In this document: positions 6,112 through 14,712 of the stretch, piece after piece | Numbering within the stretch: the stretch's first letter is position 1 | Layout of the letters: each line of letters begins with the position of its first letter | Assembly: GCA_009703465.1 (NCBI GenBank) | Contig: WLGC01000001.1 | Span: 1 to 22,502, forward strand | Reading direction: 5' to 3' | Origin: Actinomycetota bacterium | GTDB lineage: Bacteria; Actinomycetota; Actinomycetes; Actinomycetales; Microbacteriaceae | DNA length: 22,502 nucleotides | Program-made: the position numbers and the translations under genes | The notes under the pieces: model-generated | Seen by the model: the letters and a program-made list of their open reading frames with translations, nothing else | Told to the model about the DNA's origin: nothing | The model's database searches: none

Positions 6112-7761
6112 ATGAGTAATGCTGTAGCTGAAAAAAAGAAGCCTGGTTTTGCAGCGGGTGCTGCCAACTACCTTGATGAGCGAGTCGGTGCCGGTGGCAT
6201 TCTAAAAGAGTTTGGTCGCAAGGTCTTCCCTGATCACTGGTCATTCATGCTTGGTGAGGTTGCGCTCTACAGCTTCGTAGTCCTTCTGCTATCAGGTACA
6301 TTCCTGACTTTCTTCTACCAACCATCTATGGAATTTGTAATCTATGACGGTTCATATGGCCCACTAAAGGGTACTGAGATGTCAATTGCATACGCTTCGA
6401 GCTTGGACATCTCATTTGACGTGCGCGGTGGTTTGCTAATGCGACAGGTACACCACTGGTCAGCGCTTTTGTTTGTGGCAGCCTCTGGGCTTCACATGCT
6501 TCGCGTTTTCTTTACCGGTGCCTTCCGTAAGCCTCGTGAAATTAACTGGCTTGTTGGTTTCATGCTTTTTGTTCTAGGTATGGCTGCCGGTTTCACCGGT
6601 TACTCACTTCCAGATGACCTACTATCTGGAAACGGTCTTCGCATCATCGATGGAATGATCAAGGGTATTCCGGTTATCGGCGCCTACGGATCATCCCTGC
6701 TGTTTGGTGGAGAGTTCCCTGGCGAATACATTGTTGCCAGACTTTACGGTCTGCACATTCTCTTGGTGCCGGCACTGATTTTAATTTTTATTGCAATTCA
6801 CTTGTTCATGGTCGTGATTCATAAGCACACTCACTACTCAGGCCCTGGCCGCACCGACTCAAACGTTGTTGGCTACCCATTGATGCCTGTTTACGTTGCA
6901 AAAGCCGGAGGCTTCTTCTTCATCGTCTTCGGTGTGATCATGTTGATTTCGGCAACCTTCACCATCAACCCGATTTGGAACTACGGTCCTTATGACCCTT
7001 CCCCGGTTTCCGCTGGTACGCAGCCGGACTGGTACATCGGCTGGCTTGATGGCGCGCTGAGGCTTGCTCCTTCGCACTGGGAGTTTGTTGCCTTTGGTGG
7101 TACCTGGTCAATGAACATATTGATACCGATGATTGTTGGAATCGGGTTCCTAGTTATTGTTGCCGCTTATCCGTTCATCGAGGCATGGGTTACTCAGGAC
7201 AAGCGTGAGCACCACGTTCTTGACCGCCCGAGAAATGCTCCTACTCGCACCGGAATCGGTGCTGCCGGGGTTACTTTCTATGCCGTACTTTGGGCTGGAG
7301 CTGCTACAGATCTAATTGCCACAAACTTTAAGGTCTCTTTGAACCAGGTTCTAACCTCAATGCAGATCTTGCTGATTGTTGGTCCGATTGTGGCTTACAT
7401 CATCACAAAGCGTGCATGTCTCGCACTGCAGCGTAAAGATCGTGAAATTGTGCTGCACGGTCGTGAAACCGGTCGCATTGTTCGACTGCCGCACGGTGAG
7501 TACCTTGAGGTTCACGAGCCGCTTGGTGAGTTTGAGCAGTGGAAGCTGATTGACTTCAAGGACTACCAGCCAACCTTGGCTCGTCCGAACTCAAAGGGAA
7601 AAATTACCATCAACGCTCGTATTCGTGCCGCTGTTTCCAGAATCTATTTCGAGGACAGGATCATTCCAGTTACTCAAACAGAGCTCGATGCAGCCAGACA
7701 CGATCACCCAGAGGCAATTGAAGCTCCGGTTGAGCAAGAGGCAAAGCAAATTACTCAGTAG
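6112..7761 (+). CDS. qcrB: Cytochrome bc1 complex cytochrome b subunit
   Basis: QcrB is the quinone-oxidising and -reducing core of complex III, carrying haems bL and bH. The 549-residue product has eight or more membrane helices and a long C-terminal cytoplasmic extension typical of Actinobacteria. Haem ligands are visible in helix B (H114 and H128, within VHHWSALLFVAASGLHML) and helix D (H215 and H230, within GLHILLVP and IAIHLF). The 14-residue spacing of the second pair resembles the b6f/Gram-positive type. The Qo-site PDWY motif (306-309) replaces PEWY, as usual in this phylum. It is the last gene of ctaE-qcrCAB and is followed by a strong terminator. QcrB is the known target of Q203-type inhibitors in mycobacteria; nothing here indicates sensitivity. 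Confidence 0.97.
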   Translation: MSNAVAEKKKPGFAAGAANYLDERVGAGGILKEFGRKVFPDHWSFMLGEVALYSFVVLLLSGTFLTFFYQPSMEFVIYDGSYGPLKGTEMSIAYASSLDISFDVRGGLLMRQVHHWSALLFVAASGLHMLRVFFTGAFRKPREINWLVGFMLFVLGMAAGFTGYSLPDDLLSGNGLRIIDGMIKGIPVIGAYGSSLLFGGEFPGEYIVARLYGLHILLVPALILIFIAIHLFMVVIHKHTHYSGPGRTDSNVVGYPLMPVYVAKAGGFFFIVFGVIMLISATFTINPIWNYGPYDPSPVSAGTQPDWYIGWLDGALRLAPSHWEFVAFGGTWSMNILIPMIVGIGFLVIVAAYPFIEAWVTQDKREHHVLDRPRNAPTRTGIGAAGVTFYAVLWAGAATDLIATNFKVSLNQVLTSMQILLIVGPIVAYIITKRACLALQRKDREIVLHGRETGRIVRLPHGEYLEVHEPLGEFEQWKLIDFKDYQPTLARPNSKGKITINARIRAAVSRIYFEDRIIPVTQTELDAARHDHPEAIEAPVEQEAKQITQ

Positions 7762-7772
7762 GTTCTAAACTG

Positions 7773-7809
7773 AAAACCTCGGCATTCATAGCCGGGGTTT
7801 TCTTTTTTT
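7773..7809 (+). terminator. Rho-independent terminator of ctaE-qcrCAB
   Basis: The stem AAAACCTCGGC pairs with GCCGGGGTTTT (one T-G wobble) around the 7-base loop ATTCATA and is followed by a run of T. It begins 12 bases after the qcrB stop. It also lies directly ahead of the small downstream gene, which must rely on readthrough or a very close promoter. Confidence 0.9.
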
Positions 7810-7820
7810 GAAAGGTAATT

Positions 7821-8135
7821 ATGTTGGTCGCGACTTTTATCTTTAAACAACATTCGACTAATCAAGATTTCAAAGAACTTGACGATGAGATTATGCGCCG
7901 AGCTGAGGCTAATTCTGGCTTCAAGGGTAAAGAGAAGTGGCTATCCCCCGACGGTTCACAGATTCGAGTCATTTACTATTTCGAAACTAAAGAATCGCTA
8001 AATGAGTTTTCCAGGGACGAAATTCACCGCGAAGCCAAGGCGCGCTATAGAGAGTGGTACGAAGGCTACCGGGTTGAGATCAGTGAAATCACCGGCACTT
8101 GGGGTGACGGCAATTTAGCTAGAACTATTTTGTAG
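7821..8135 (+). CDS. Small protein, probable dimeric alpha/beta-barrel (ABM-like) fold
   Basis: A 104-residue soluble protein with a beta-alpha-beta pattern: strand MLVATFIFK, helix around residues 16-32, strands around QIRVIYYFE (48-56), a charged helix 58-78 and a last strand EGYRVEISEITGTWG. This resembles the antibiotic biosynthesis monooxygenase-like barrel, which includes small oxygenases and haem-binding proteins, but I see no decisive catalytic residue. AAAGG is placed well ahead of the ATG. It sits just behind the qcrB terminator and stops two bases from the convergent ctaF stop. Its location between the two respiratory operons hints at, but does not prove, a role in haem, quinone or respiratory maintenance. 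Function unassigned. Confidence 0.65.
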   Translation: MLVATFIFKQHSTNQDFKELDDEIMRRAEANSGFKGKEKWLSPDGSQIRVIYYFETKESLNEFSRDEIHREAKARYREWYEGYRVEISEITGTWGDGNLARTIL

Positions 8136-8137
8136 CT

Positions 8138-8551
8138 TTAGTGAGCGTATTGTCCCCGGCTGTGCTCGAATACGAAACCGATTAGAGCAACCAGTGCCAG
8201 CGGAACAGCAATGAAGAACAGCCACCAACCTACAGCTAGCGCTGCAAAAGCAATTGAACAGAACAAACCTAGAAATAGCGGCCACCAGCTCCATGGTGCA
8301 AAGAAACCAATTTCAGATTCGCCATCTTCAATTCGGGCATCTTCACGATCCTCGGCAACCGGACCCTGTCTCTTAGCGGTGTTCTTTAAGTAGAAAGCCA
8401 AGAAAAGAGACATCAACGCGGTCATTGTTAGTGCTGCAATGCCAATTGGTTCAAATTTTTGGTAGCTGATGTAAAACCAGATTGCGTATCCGGCTGCGAC
8501 CAAAAAATAGAAAAAGGTCAATAAGTAAAAAAGGCTGCCATTCCACTTCAT
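8138..8551 (-). CDS. ctaF: Cytochrome c oxidase subunit 4 (CtaF)
   Basis: CtaF is a small actinobacterial membrane subunit of the aa3 oxidase. The 137-residue protein has four membrane helices in two hairpins (about 5-27, 36-56, 88-104, 107-128) separated by a charged loop (57-79). The loop is followed by FFAPWSWWPL, a hallmark of this family. It starts at ATG 8551, four bases after the ctaD stop, with a purine-rich AAAAAGAG ribosome site. It is the last gene of ctaC-ctaD-ctaF, ending 2 bp from the convergent ABM-like gene. No terminator can fit between them, so the transcripts probably overlap. Confidence 0.92.
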   Translation of the reverse strand: MKWNGSLFYLLTFFYFLVAAGYAIWFYISYQKFEPIGIAALTMTALMSLFLAFYLKNTAKRQGPVAEDREDARIEDGESEIGFFAPWSWWPLFLGLFCSIAFAALAVGWWLFFIAVPLALVALIGFVFEHSRGQYAH

Positions 8552-8555
8552 TTGA

Positions 8556-10232
8556 TTAGCTCTTTTTCTCTAATGCTGCTTTTGCCTCAGCAGATGCATA
8601 TTCGGGGTGGTTCATGTCAAATGCTGGTGACTCGGAGCGAACAATTGGAATCGATGTGAAGTTGTGACGCGGGAACGGAGTTCCGGTTGCCCACTCAAGA
8701 GATCTACCAAAGCCCCATGGGTCATTCAGGGTTGTCTTCTCGCCCTTTCTTGCGGTGATGTAAATGTTCCAAAGGAACGGAATCATCGATAGGGCAAGTA
8801 GCACTGAACCAAGAGTTGAAACCTGGTTCATCCAGGTGAAGCCATCTTCTGGCAGGTAAGTAGCGTAGCGACGCGGCATACCAATGACACCCAACCAGTG
8901 CTGAATTAGGAATGTGATGTGGAAACCGAAGAACAAAAGCCAGAACTGAATGTGCCCAAGGCGCTCATTCAGCATCTTGCCGGTCATCTTTGGGTACCAG
9001 AAATAGATACCGGCAAACATGGCGAACACAACTGTTCCGAAGACTACGTAGTGGAAGTGAGCTACCACAAAGTAGCTATCGGACAGGTGGAAGTCCAAAG
9101 CCGGAGAGGCAAGGATTACTCCGGTTAGACCACCAAAAATAAATGTGGTTAGGAATCCAAGTGCGTAGAGCATCGGTGTTTCAAAAGTTACCGAGCCCTT
9201 CCACATTGTTCCAATCCAGTTAAATATTTTCACACCGGTTGGAACTGCTATGAGTAGCGTCGTAAAGGCAAAGAATGGCAGAAGCACAGATCCAGTGACG
9301 TACATGTGGTGAGCCCATACTGTCATCGAAAGAGCGGCAATTGCGATGGTTGCGTAAACCAAAGTCTTGTAACCAAAGATTGGCTTACGGCTAAAGACCG
9401 GGAAAATTTCTGAAACGATTCCAAAGAATGGAAGAGCCAGAATGTAAACCTCAGGGTGGCCGAAGAACCAGAACAGGTGTTGCCAGAGCATGGCTCCGCC
9501 GTTTTCCGGGTCAAAGATGTGAGCGCCAAATCTGCGGTCCGCACCCAGTGCGAATAATGCAGCGGCAAACGGCGGGAAGGCCATGATCACCAAAATGGAA
9601 GTGACCAGGGTGTTCCAGGTAAAGATTGGCATGCGGAACATTGTCATTCCAGGAGCGCGCATGGTCAAAATTGTGGTGATGAAGTTAACTCCACCAAGGA
9701 TGGTTCCAAAACCACTAAGCGCCAGGCCGAAGACCCAAAGGTCTCCACCGATACCCGGCGAGAACGTTGTGTTAGACAGCGGCGCGTAGGCAAACCAACC
9801 AAAGCTAGCTGCTCCCTGCGGAGTAAAGAATCCAGCAACTGCTACCAGAGAACCAAAGAAGTAGAACCAATATGCAATTGCATTCAATCTTGGAAATGCA
9901 ACATCGGGTGCACCGATTTGAACCGGCATCAAAATATTTGCGAAGGCAGCAAAAAGCGGAGTTGCAAACATCAGCAGCATGATGGTGCCGTGCATTGTAA
10001 ATAGCTGGTTGTATTGCTCTTTGGTCTGAACAATTTCAAGACCAGGAGCCGCTAGCTGGGCACGAATGACCAATGCCATAACGCCGGCAATCATGAAGTA
10101 CAAGAATGATGTGATCAGGTATAGATAACCAATTTTTTTGTGATCGGTTGTGGTCAACCACTCAACAATTACCTGCCCCTTTGGTTTTTTATAACCACGG
10201 CCGCTAGTTTTCTGTGCGTATCCGGTAGACAT
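8556..10232 (-). CDS. ctaD: Cytochrome c oxidase subunit I
   Basis: CtaD is the catalytic subunit of the aa3 oxidase, holding haem a and the haem a3-CuB centre where oxygen is reduced. The 558-residue sequence has twelve membrane helices and all key residues: H81 (haem a, in MHGTIM), H259 with Y263 in GHPEVY (CuB ligand and the cross-linked tyrosine), H308-H309 (CuB, in AHHMY), H392 (haem a3) and H394 (haem a) in AHFHYV. E261 in GHPEVY and K335 in PTGVK mark the D- and K-proton channels of an A-type oxidase. GAGG lies seven bases before the ATG, overlapping the end of ctaC. Operon order is ctaC-ctaD-ctaF with 3- and 4-bp gaps. Confidence 0.98.
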   Translation of the reverse strand: MSTGYAQKTSGRGYKKPKGQVIVEWLTTTDHKKIGYLYLITSFLYFMIAGVMALVIRAQLAAPGLEIVQTKEQYNQLFTMHGTIMLLMFATPLFAAFANILMPVQIGAPDVAFPRLNAIAYWFYFFGSLVAVAGFFTPQGAASFGWFAYAPLSNTTFSPGIGGDLWVFGLALSGFGTILGGVNFITTILTMRAPGMTMFRMPIFTWNTLVTSILVIMAFPPFAAALFALGADRRFGAHIFDPENGGAMLWQHLFWFFGHPEVYILALPFFGIVSEIFPVFSRKPIFGYKTLVYATIAIAALSMTVWAHHMYVTGSVLLPFFAFTTLLIAVPTGVKIFNWIGTMWKGSVTFETPMLYALGFLTTFIFGGLTGVILASPALDFHLSDSYFVVAHFHYVVFGTVVFAMFAGIYFWYPKMTGKMLNERLGHIQFWLLFFGFHITFLIQHWLGVIGMPRRYATYLPEDGFTWMNQVSTLGSVLLALSMIPFLWNIYITARKGEKTTLNDPWGFGRSLEWATGTPFPRHNFTSIPIVRSESPAFDMNHPEYASAEAKAALEKKS

Positions 10233-10235
10233 TGC

Positions 10236-11093
10236 TTATCCTCTGATCTCTGGGTTTGAACCAGGAAGGTTTTGATTTCTGTCGTAGCGGCCATCAAGTT
10301 GACCAACGTTACCTGCTGCCGCTAAGGCAGCCATTTGGGCATCGTACTCAGCCTGAGAAACTACTTTTACATTGAAGAGCATCATCGAGTGGAACTCGCC
10401 GCATAGCTCGGCGCATTTACCTTTGTAGGTGCCCTCTACCTGCGGAGTGAAGTACATGTAGTTGGTTTTACCTGGGAACATGTCTTTCTTGTAAAGAAAA
10501 TCAATGACCCAGAAGGAGTGAATTACATCGCGAGAGGAAAGCTCAACCTTGATGCTTTTTCCAACCGGAAGGTAAAGGGTAGGCAGTGCTGCTTCTGAAC
10601 CTTCTTCGCCTTCAAATTGCGATTGAATTCCGGAATAGTAAACATTTGAGTCAACGTAGTTGAAGTCCCAGCTCCACTGCTTGGCGATAATGCTGATTTC
10701 AACATCGGAGTTTGCCACCGGTGCTTCAATAGCCGCAGTATCCCTAGCGGTGAAGGCAAAAAATCCAATGGTGATAATTAGCGGCACCACGGTGAACATA
10801 ACTTCGATTGGGTTGTTGTAGCGAAGCTGGGCAGGCATTCCGGTTTCACCGCGACGGCGGCGGTAAACAATGATTGCCCAGAACATAAGGGCCCAAGCGA
10901 TGATTCCAACAATCCAAAGGACTATCCAGGCGGTATTCCAGAGCCCAACAATGCGATCTGTGTGGTTGGTGACCCCTGGGACTCCAGGTAGGTAACCTCG
11001 GGAAAACTGCTCAGCCGAACAGCCAGATAGCACTAAAACAGCGGCAATTGAGCTGAAAAACGCAATCAACCTGGATCTAAACCTTTTTTGCAA
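10236..11093 (-). CDS. ctaC: Cytochrome c oxidase subunit II (lipoprotein)
   Basis: CtaC accepts electrons from QcrC at its binuclear CuA site. The 285-residue precursor has a signal peptide ending in the lipobox LSGC (Cys25), so it is probably lipid-modified, then two membrane helices (about 51-78 and 96-116) and an external cupredoxin domain. The CuA ligands are H192 (in VIHSFW), C227, E229, C231, H235 and M238 (in CAELCGEFHSMM). The aromatic electron-entry patch QWSWDFNY is at 139-146. The start is TTG at 11093, supported by GAAGG at suitable distance; no ATG precedes the signal peptide. It heads ctaC-ctaD-ctaF and is separated from erpA by a terminator. Confidence 0.96.
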   Translation of the reverse strand: MQKRFRSRLIAFFSSIAAVLVLSGCSAEQFSRGYLPGVPGVTNHTDRIVGLWNTAWIVLWIVGIIAWALMFWAIIVYRRRRGETGMPAQLRYNNPIEVMFTVVPLIITIGFFAFTARDTAAIEAPVANSDVEISIIAKQWSWDFNYVDSNVYYSGIQSQFEGEEGSEAALPTLYLPVGKSIKVELSSRDVIHSFWVIDFLYKKDMFPGKTNYMYFTPQVEGTYKGKCAELCGEFHSMMLFNVKVVSQAEYDAQMAALAAAGNVGQLDGRYDRNQNLPGSNPEIRG

Positions 11094-11187
11094 CTTGACC
11101 CTTCAATTGAAATCTCGGTATTTCCAGTCTAAGCACTGAAAATTCAAAATGTGGCTAAACACCGCGAATTTATTGACTTTTTTGCCG

Positions 11188-11226
11188 AAAAAAGGCCACC
11201 CGGATTGCTCCAAATGGCCTTTTTTT
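11188..11226 (-). terminator. Rho-independent terminator after erpA
   Basis: AAAAAAGGCCA (11188-11198) pairs perfectly with TGGCCTTTTTT (11215-11225), enclosing a 16-base loop. On the minus strand the stem ends in a run of T, 17 bases after the erpA stop. It separates erpA transcription from ctaC. The A/T flanks make it symmetrical, but no plus-strand gene feeds it. Confidence 0.88.
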
Positions 11227-11242
11227 AGAAATTTATTCGAAT

Positions 11243-11584
11243 TTAGCTAAATGAGTCCCCACAGGCACATGAACCGGCCGCATTCGGGTTGTCAATAGTA
11301 AAGCCCTGCTTTTGAATGGTGTCCTCAAAATCTATAGACGAGCCATCAAGGTACGGAACGCTCATCTTGTCAACAACGACCTCAACACCGTCAAAGCTCT
11401 TGACTACATCGTCATCGGCCAATTGCTCATCGAAATAGAGCTGGTAGATCAAACCTGAACAGCCACCTGGCTGAACCGAAACGCGCAGTCGCAGGTCATC
11501 TCGGCCTTCGGCTTCAATCAAGGTCTTGACCTTCATCTTGGCCTGATCAGTCAGTGTTATGCCGTTTTCTAGGGTTTGGGTCAT
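11243..11584 (-). CDS. erpA: A-type iron-sulfur cluster carrier (ErpA/HesB-like)
   Basis: A-type carriers receive Fe-S clusters from the assembly scaffold and insert them into target proteins. The 113-residue product is the usual length and has the three conserved cysteines: C42 in PGGCSG and C106/C108 in the C-terminal SCACGDSF. It is cytoplasmic. The ATG has GAAAGG nine or so bases upstream. A promoter-like pair, TTGAAA and TATTCT with a short 15-bp spacer, lies at 11635-11609 on the minus strand. It sits beside the respiratory genes, as in mycobacteria, where the homologue is near ctaC. The cluster protein QcrA is an obvious but unproven client. ErpA versus another A-type name is a convention. 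Confidence 0.93.
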   Translation of the reverse strand: MTQTLENGITLTDQAKMKVKTLIEAEGRDDLRLRVSVQPGGCSGLIYQLYFDEQLADDDVVKSFDGVEVVVDKMSVPYLDGSSIDFEDTIQKQGFTIDNPNAAGSCACGDSFS

Positions 11585-11636
11585 TTTGACTACCTTTCTG
11601 CTGGCTTAAGAATAACTCATCGATGAAGCTTTCAAC

Positions 11637-13037
11637 CTAATGATCTTGCCTGGCATTCCCCTGAAGTAAAACAAGAGTTTCGGCAACCATGGCTTTTTTG
11701 AGCATTTCTAGGTGAACCGACTCATTTGGGCTGTGGGCCCGGGAATCCGAGTCCTCTACCCCTGTAACTAAGATCTGGGCCTTTGGGAAAACCTCGGTTA
11801 GCTCAGCAATAAATGGAATTGAGCCGCCAATGCCGATATTCACCGACTCAGTGCCCCAAGCTGCCGAAAGAGCTTTGGTAGCAGCCTCTGCAGCCCATCC
11901 CGAGGAATCAGCCGAGAAGGGCCTGCCAAGCTCAACATCTTGAAAACTGATTTCAGCGCCGAATGGAACGTGCTCAAGCAGGTGTTTTCTAAGTAGTTCC
12001 AGTGCTCTCTCCGGCTCTTCCCCGGGCGCTATGCGAAGGCTTATCTTGGCTTTGGCCCGTGGAAGAAGGGTGTTTGAGGACAACGCCACGGATTGAGCAT
12101 CAAGCCCGATAACAGTGATAGCTGGCTTGGTCCAAATCCGATCAAGGATGCTGTCTGTGCCAATTTCGGTCGTATTTGGCAATAATCCAGCATCCTTGCG
12201 TAACTGCTCCTTGGTGTATGGCAATTCCTGAGACTTTGCCTGCTGAAGTCCTGCTACCGCGACATTTCCCTGTTCATCATGCAGGCTTGCCAGCAGCCTA
12301 ATCAGCGCCATGGTCGCATCCGGTACTGCCCCGCCGTACATTCCTGAGTGGAGGGCGTGATCCAGAGTCGCCACCTCGATAACCTGCGATACCAGCCCTC
12401 GAAGCGAGGTGGTCAACGCTGGAACATCTACCGTCCAGTTGCCAGAATCGGCAACTACTATTACATCTGCCTCAAGCTCGGCTTTGTATTTATCTAGAAA
12501 AGCTCTAAAGGTCGGTGATCCTGCCTCTTCTTCACCCTCGATAAATATCGTCAATCCCAGATCAAAATCATGTCCGACTAATTCAGACAGGGTTCTAACT
12601 GCTGCCAAGTGGGTCACAATGCCGGCTTTGTCATCGGCGGCACCGCGGCCATAAAGTCTTCCATCGCGTTCGGTCGGCTGGAATGGTTCAGTCAGCCACT
12701 CCTGTTCGTCCCCTGGTGGCTGAACATCGTGATGGGCGTAGAGCATTATTTGCGGTCGGCCATTTTTAGCTGCTCTTCTAGCAATAACTGCCGGCGCTCC
12801 ATTTTTGCCGTGAACCTGCGCCCGAAGAATCTTGACCGTATCAAAAACATTTGTATCAGAAAATAGTTTTGATACGGCTTCGGCACTTTCTTCAAGCTTC
12901 GCAGAGTCAAAGGCTTCCCAAGCGATTCCGGGAATTTTTGCCAGGCTAACCAACTCAGTAATGCGATCATCAAAAGTCGATTCAATCAGGCTTTGCACAT
13001 TCGACAAATGCTGCTTCGCCAGATTCTCAGGTGTCAT
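11637..13037 (-). CDS. M20-family dipeptidase (zinc metallopeptidase)
   Basis: This 466-residue cytoplasmic enzyme belongs to the M20 peptidase family (ArgE/DapE/CPG2 clan), most like actinobacterial 'dipeptidases' that hydrolyse dipeptides or related amides with two zinc ions. Metal and catalytic residues are in place: H102 and D104 in AHHDVQPPG, bridging D135 in GRGAADDKAG, the glutamate cluster E169-E171 in IEGEEEAGS, D197 in VVADSGNW, and a C-terminal His in SRAHSPNE near 439. A lid/dimerisation domain lies between about 210 and 330. No signal peptide is seen. The ATG has no ribosome site but has a -10-like hexamer six bases upstream, suggesting a leaderless mRNA. Substrate cannot be fixed from sequence. 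Confidence 0.9.
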   Translation of the reverse strand: MTPENLAKQHLSNVQSLIESTFDDRITELVSLAKIPGIAWEAFDSAKLEESAEAVSKLFSDTNVFDTVKILRAQVHGKNGAPAVIARRAAKNGRPQIMLYAHHDVQPPGDEQEWLTEPFQPTERDGRLYGRGAADDKAGIVTHLAAVRTLSELVGHDFDLGLTIFIEGEEEAGSPTFRAFLDKYKAELEADVIVVADSGNWTVDVPALTTSLRGLVSQVIEVATLDHALHSGMYGGAVPDATMALIRLLASLHDEQGNVAVAGLQQAKSQELPYTKEQLRKDAGLLPNTTEIGTDSILDRIWTKPAITVIGLDAQSVALSSNTLLPRAKAKISLRIAPGEEPERALELLRKHLLEHVPFGAEISFQDVELGRPFSADSSGWAAEAATKALSAAWGTESVNIGIGGSIPFIAELTEVFPKAQILVTGVEDSDSRAHSPNESVHLEMLKKAMVAETLVLLQGNARQDH

Positions 13038-13043
13038 GAGAGT

Positions 13044-13049
13044 AATCTA
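13044..13049 (-). promoter_or_regulatory. Possible -10 element for leaderless dipeptidase mRNA
   Basis: TAGATT on the minus strand fits TANNNT and lies at -12 to -7 relative to the ATG at 13037, the exact spacing expected when transcription starts on the start codon. No Shine-Dalgarno sequence intervenes. No good -35 box is visible. Confidence 0.4.
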
Positions 13050-13078
13050 ATAGAAAGAAGGACAACTGAAGGAAATAA

Positions 13079-13621
13079 ATGACGAACCAAGAACCAAAAC
13101 CGACCGGCAAGGGTCGTGCTACGCCATCTCGCAAAACTCAAGAAAAAGCTAATCTCAGGCCAGTGGTTGGCAACAAGTCTCCAGAAGCTAAAAAAGCCGA
13201 AAAGATTAGACTTCGCGAGGAGCGTCTAAAGGTTCGCACAGGTATCGCCAACGGCGAAGAGCGATTCCTTGGAGTTCGAGACCGCGGCCCGCAGAGAAAG
13301 TTTGTCAGGGACTACGTAGATTCAAAATTCACACTTGGCGAGCTAGTTATGCCAGTGCTGATAATTGTGATATTGGTTTCAGCTATTGATTCATACACAG
13401 TGCAGCTAATTACACTTCTATCGATGTGGTGCCTATTTTTGGGCGTTGGAATCAATGCTTGGCTAATTGGAAGAAACTCATCTAAGGCACTTGCCCAAAA
13501 ATACGGCGAGAGCAAAGTTGAGCCAGGTGTCAAGTGGTACGCGGCGATGCGATCAATTCAAATGAGACCGATGCGTCTACCAAAGCCTCAGGTTAAGCGC
13601 GGCACCAAGATTTCTAGCTAA
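13079..13621 (+). CDS. DUF3043 family membrane protein
   Basis: A 180-residue protein of the actinobacterial DUF3043 family, of unknown function. The first 60 residues are very basic and probably disordered (KPTGKGRATPSRKTQEKANLR region). They are followed by the family signature RKFVRDYVDSKFTLGELVMPV near 73-93 and two membrane helices, about 88-108 and 111-131, then a basic C-terminal tail. The topology suggests both ends in the cytoplasm, perhaps contacting nucleic acid or membrane lipids; that is inference. AAGGA is well placed before the ATG. The gene diverges from the dipeptidase gene, with a 41-bp gap holding both promoters, and ends at a terminator shared with pyrD. Confidence 0.85.
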   Translation: MTNQEPKPTGKGRATPSRKTQEKANLRPVVGNKSPEAKKAEKIRLREERLKVRTGIANGEERFLGVRDRGPQRKFVRDYVDSKFTLGELVMPVLIIVILVSAIDSYTVQLITLLSMWCLFLGVGINAWLIGRNSSKALAQKYGESKVEPGVKWYAAMRSIQMRPMRLPKPQVKRGTKISS

Positions 13622-13632
13622 AAGCTTTAGAG

Positions 13633-13667
13633 AAATCCCGTCCAATCATTTGAACGGGATTTTTTTC
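13633..13667 (+). terminator. Rho-independent terminator between DUF3043 gene and pyrD
   Basis: AAATCCCGT (13633-13641) pairs perfectly with ACGGGATTT (13654-13662) around a 12-base loop, followed by a T run on the plus strand. It terminates the DUF3043 gene. Because the stem is flanked by A and T, it may also serve the convergent pyrD, whose stop overlaps the T run, though the opposite-strand T tract is poorer. Confidence 0.85.
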
Positions 13668-14688
13668 ATTTAGTCAGGAACTTATTTATACTTCTTGCCC
13701 AGAGCGGACCTTGATAGATCCAGCCGGTGTAACCCTGAATCAAAGTTGCGCCATTTTCCATTCTCAGTGCTGCATCAGCAGGAGTTTCAATTCCACCCAC
13801 GGAAATAATGGCAGCTCGATTATTCATTCTGGCCTGTAGAAGTTGCAAAATCTCAATTGATCGCTTGGCCACCGGTGGGCCTGACAACCCGCCGGCTCCA
13901 ATTGAATCTACGACGGCGGGCTCTGTGGTTAATGAATTGCGCCCCACGGTGGTATTGGTGGCAATCACACCCGCCAGACCAAGATGCAAGCAAAGATCGG
14001 CAACCGCCAGTACATCTTCATCAACTAGGTCAGGAGCAATCTTCACCAAGACTGGCTTACCCTGCGATTGCTCGAGAACTGCCTGAAGAATGGGCTTCAG
14101 AGCATCGATAGATTGCAAGGACCTGAGACCTGGTGTATTCGGTGAAGATACATTGACGGCTAGGTAATCGGCATGCGGCGCAAGCAGTTGGGCACTTAGC
14201 CGGTAATCCTTGATAGCATCTTCTACCGCAACGATTCTGGATTTTCCGATGTTGACACCAATAATCGGTAATTTAGAGCCGTGCTTTTGACGAAGCCTCT
14301 TCAGCCGCGCGGCAATTTTTTCCGCACCTTGATTATTGAAACCCATTCGATTAATCAATGCGCGATCTTGGATCAATCTGAACAACCTAGGTTTTTCGTT
14401 TCCGCTTTGCGGAACTGCTGTTACGGTGCCAATCTCCACATGCGAGAAACCCAACTCCCCCAACGCTTTTACGGCAACAGCGTTTTTATCGAAACCAGCA
14501 GCAAGTCCAAAGGGAGAATCAAAGTGCAAACCAAATGCCTGCACAGAACCTCTACCAGTTGGTCGAAGTTTCAAGATTCTTGTCAAGCCAATCAATCCGG
14601 CAAATCTAATTCCAGCCATTACTAGGTGGTGGGCAAGCTCTGGATTCAGTCTTGCAAACACCAGATTGAAAATTAGTTTGTATATCAA
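13666..14688 (-). CDS. pyrD: Dihydroorotate dehydrogenase (quinone), class 2
   Basis: PyrD oxidises dihydroorotate to orotate in pyrimidine synthesis and passes electrons to the quinone pool through FMN, at the membrane surface. The 340-residue protein has the class 2 hallmark N-terminal helical extension (MIYKLIFNLVFARLNPELAHH), then GLAAGFDKNA (61-70), NRMGFNNQGAE (113-123), NVSSPNTPGLR (179-189, containing the catalytic serine), KIAPDL, ATNTT, GAGGLSG and ISVGGIE. The start is TTG at 14688, with a poor ribosome site. The conserved N-terminal extension argues for it, since the next ATG (residue 24) would remove it. nrdR lies upstream 24 bp away on the same strand. Confidence 0.95.
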   Translation of the reverse strand: MIYKLIFNLVFARLNPELAHHLVMAGIRFAGLIGLTRILKLRPTGRGSVQAFGLHFDSPFGLAAGFDKNAVAVKALGELGFSHVEIGTVTAVPQSGNEKPRLFRLIQDRALINRMGFNNQGAEKIAARLKRLRQKHGSKLPIIGVNIGKSRIVAVEDAIKDYRLSAQLLAPHADYLAVNVSSPNTPGLRSLQSIDALKPILQAVLEQSQGKPVLVKIAPDLVDEDVLAVADLCLHLGLAGVIATNTTVGRNSLTTEPAVVDSIGAGGLSGPPVAKRSIEILQLLQARMNNRAAIISVGGIETPADAALRMENGATLIQGYTGWIYQGPLWARSINKFLTK

Positions 14689-14712
14689 ATCAGTGACTTC
14701 TGTTGCCTTGAC

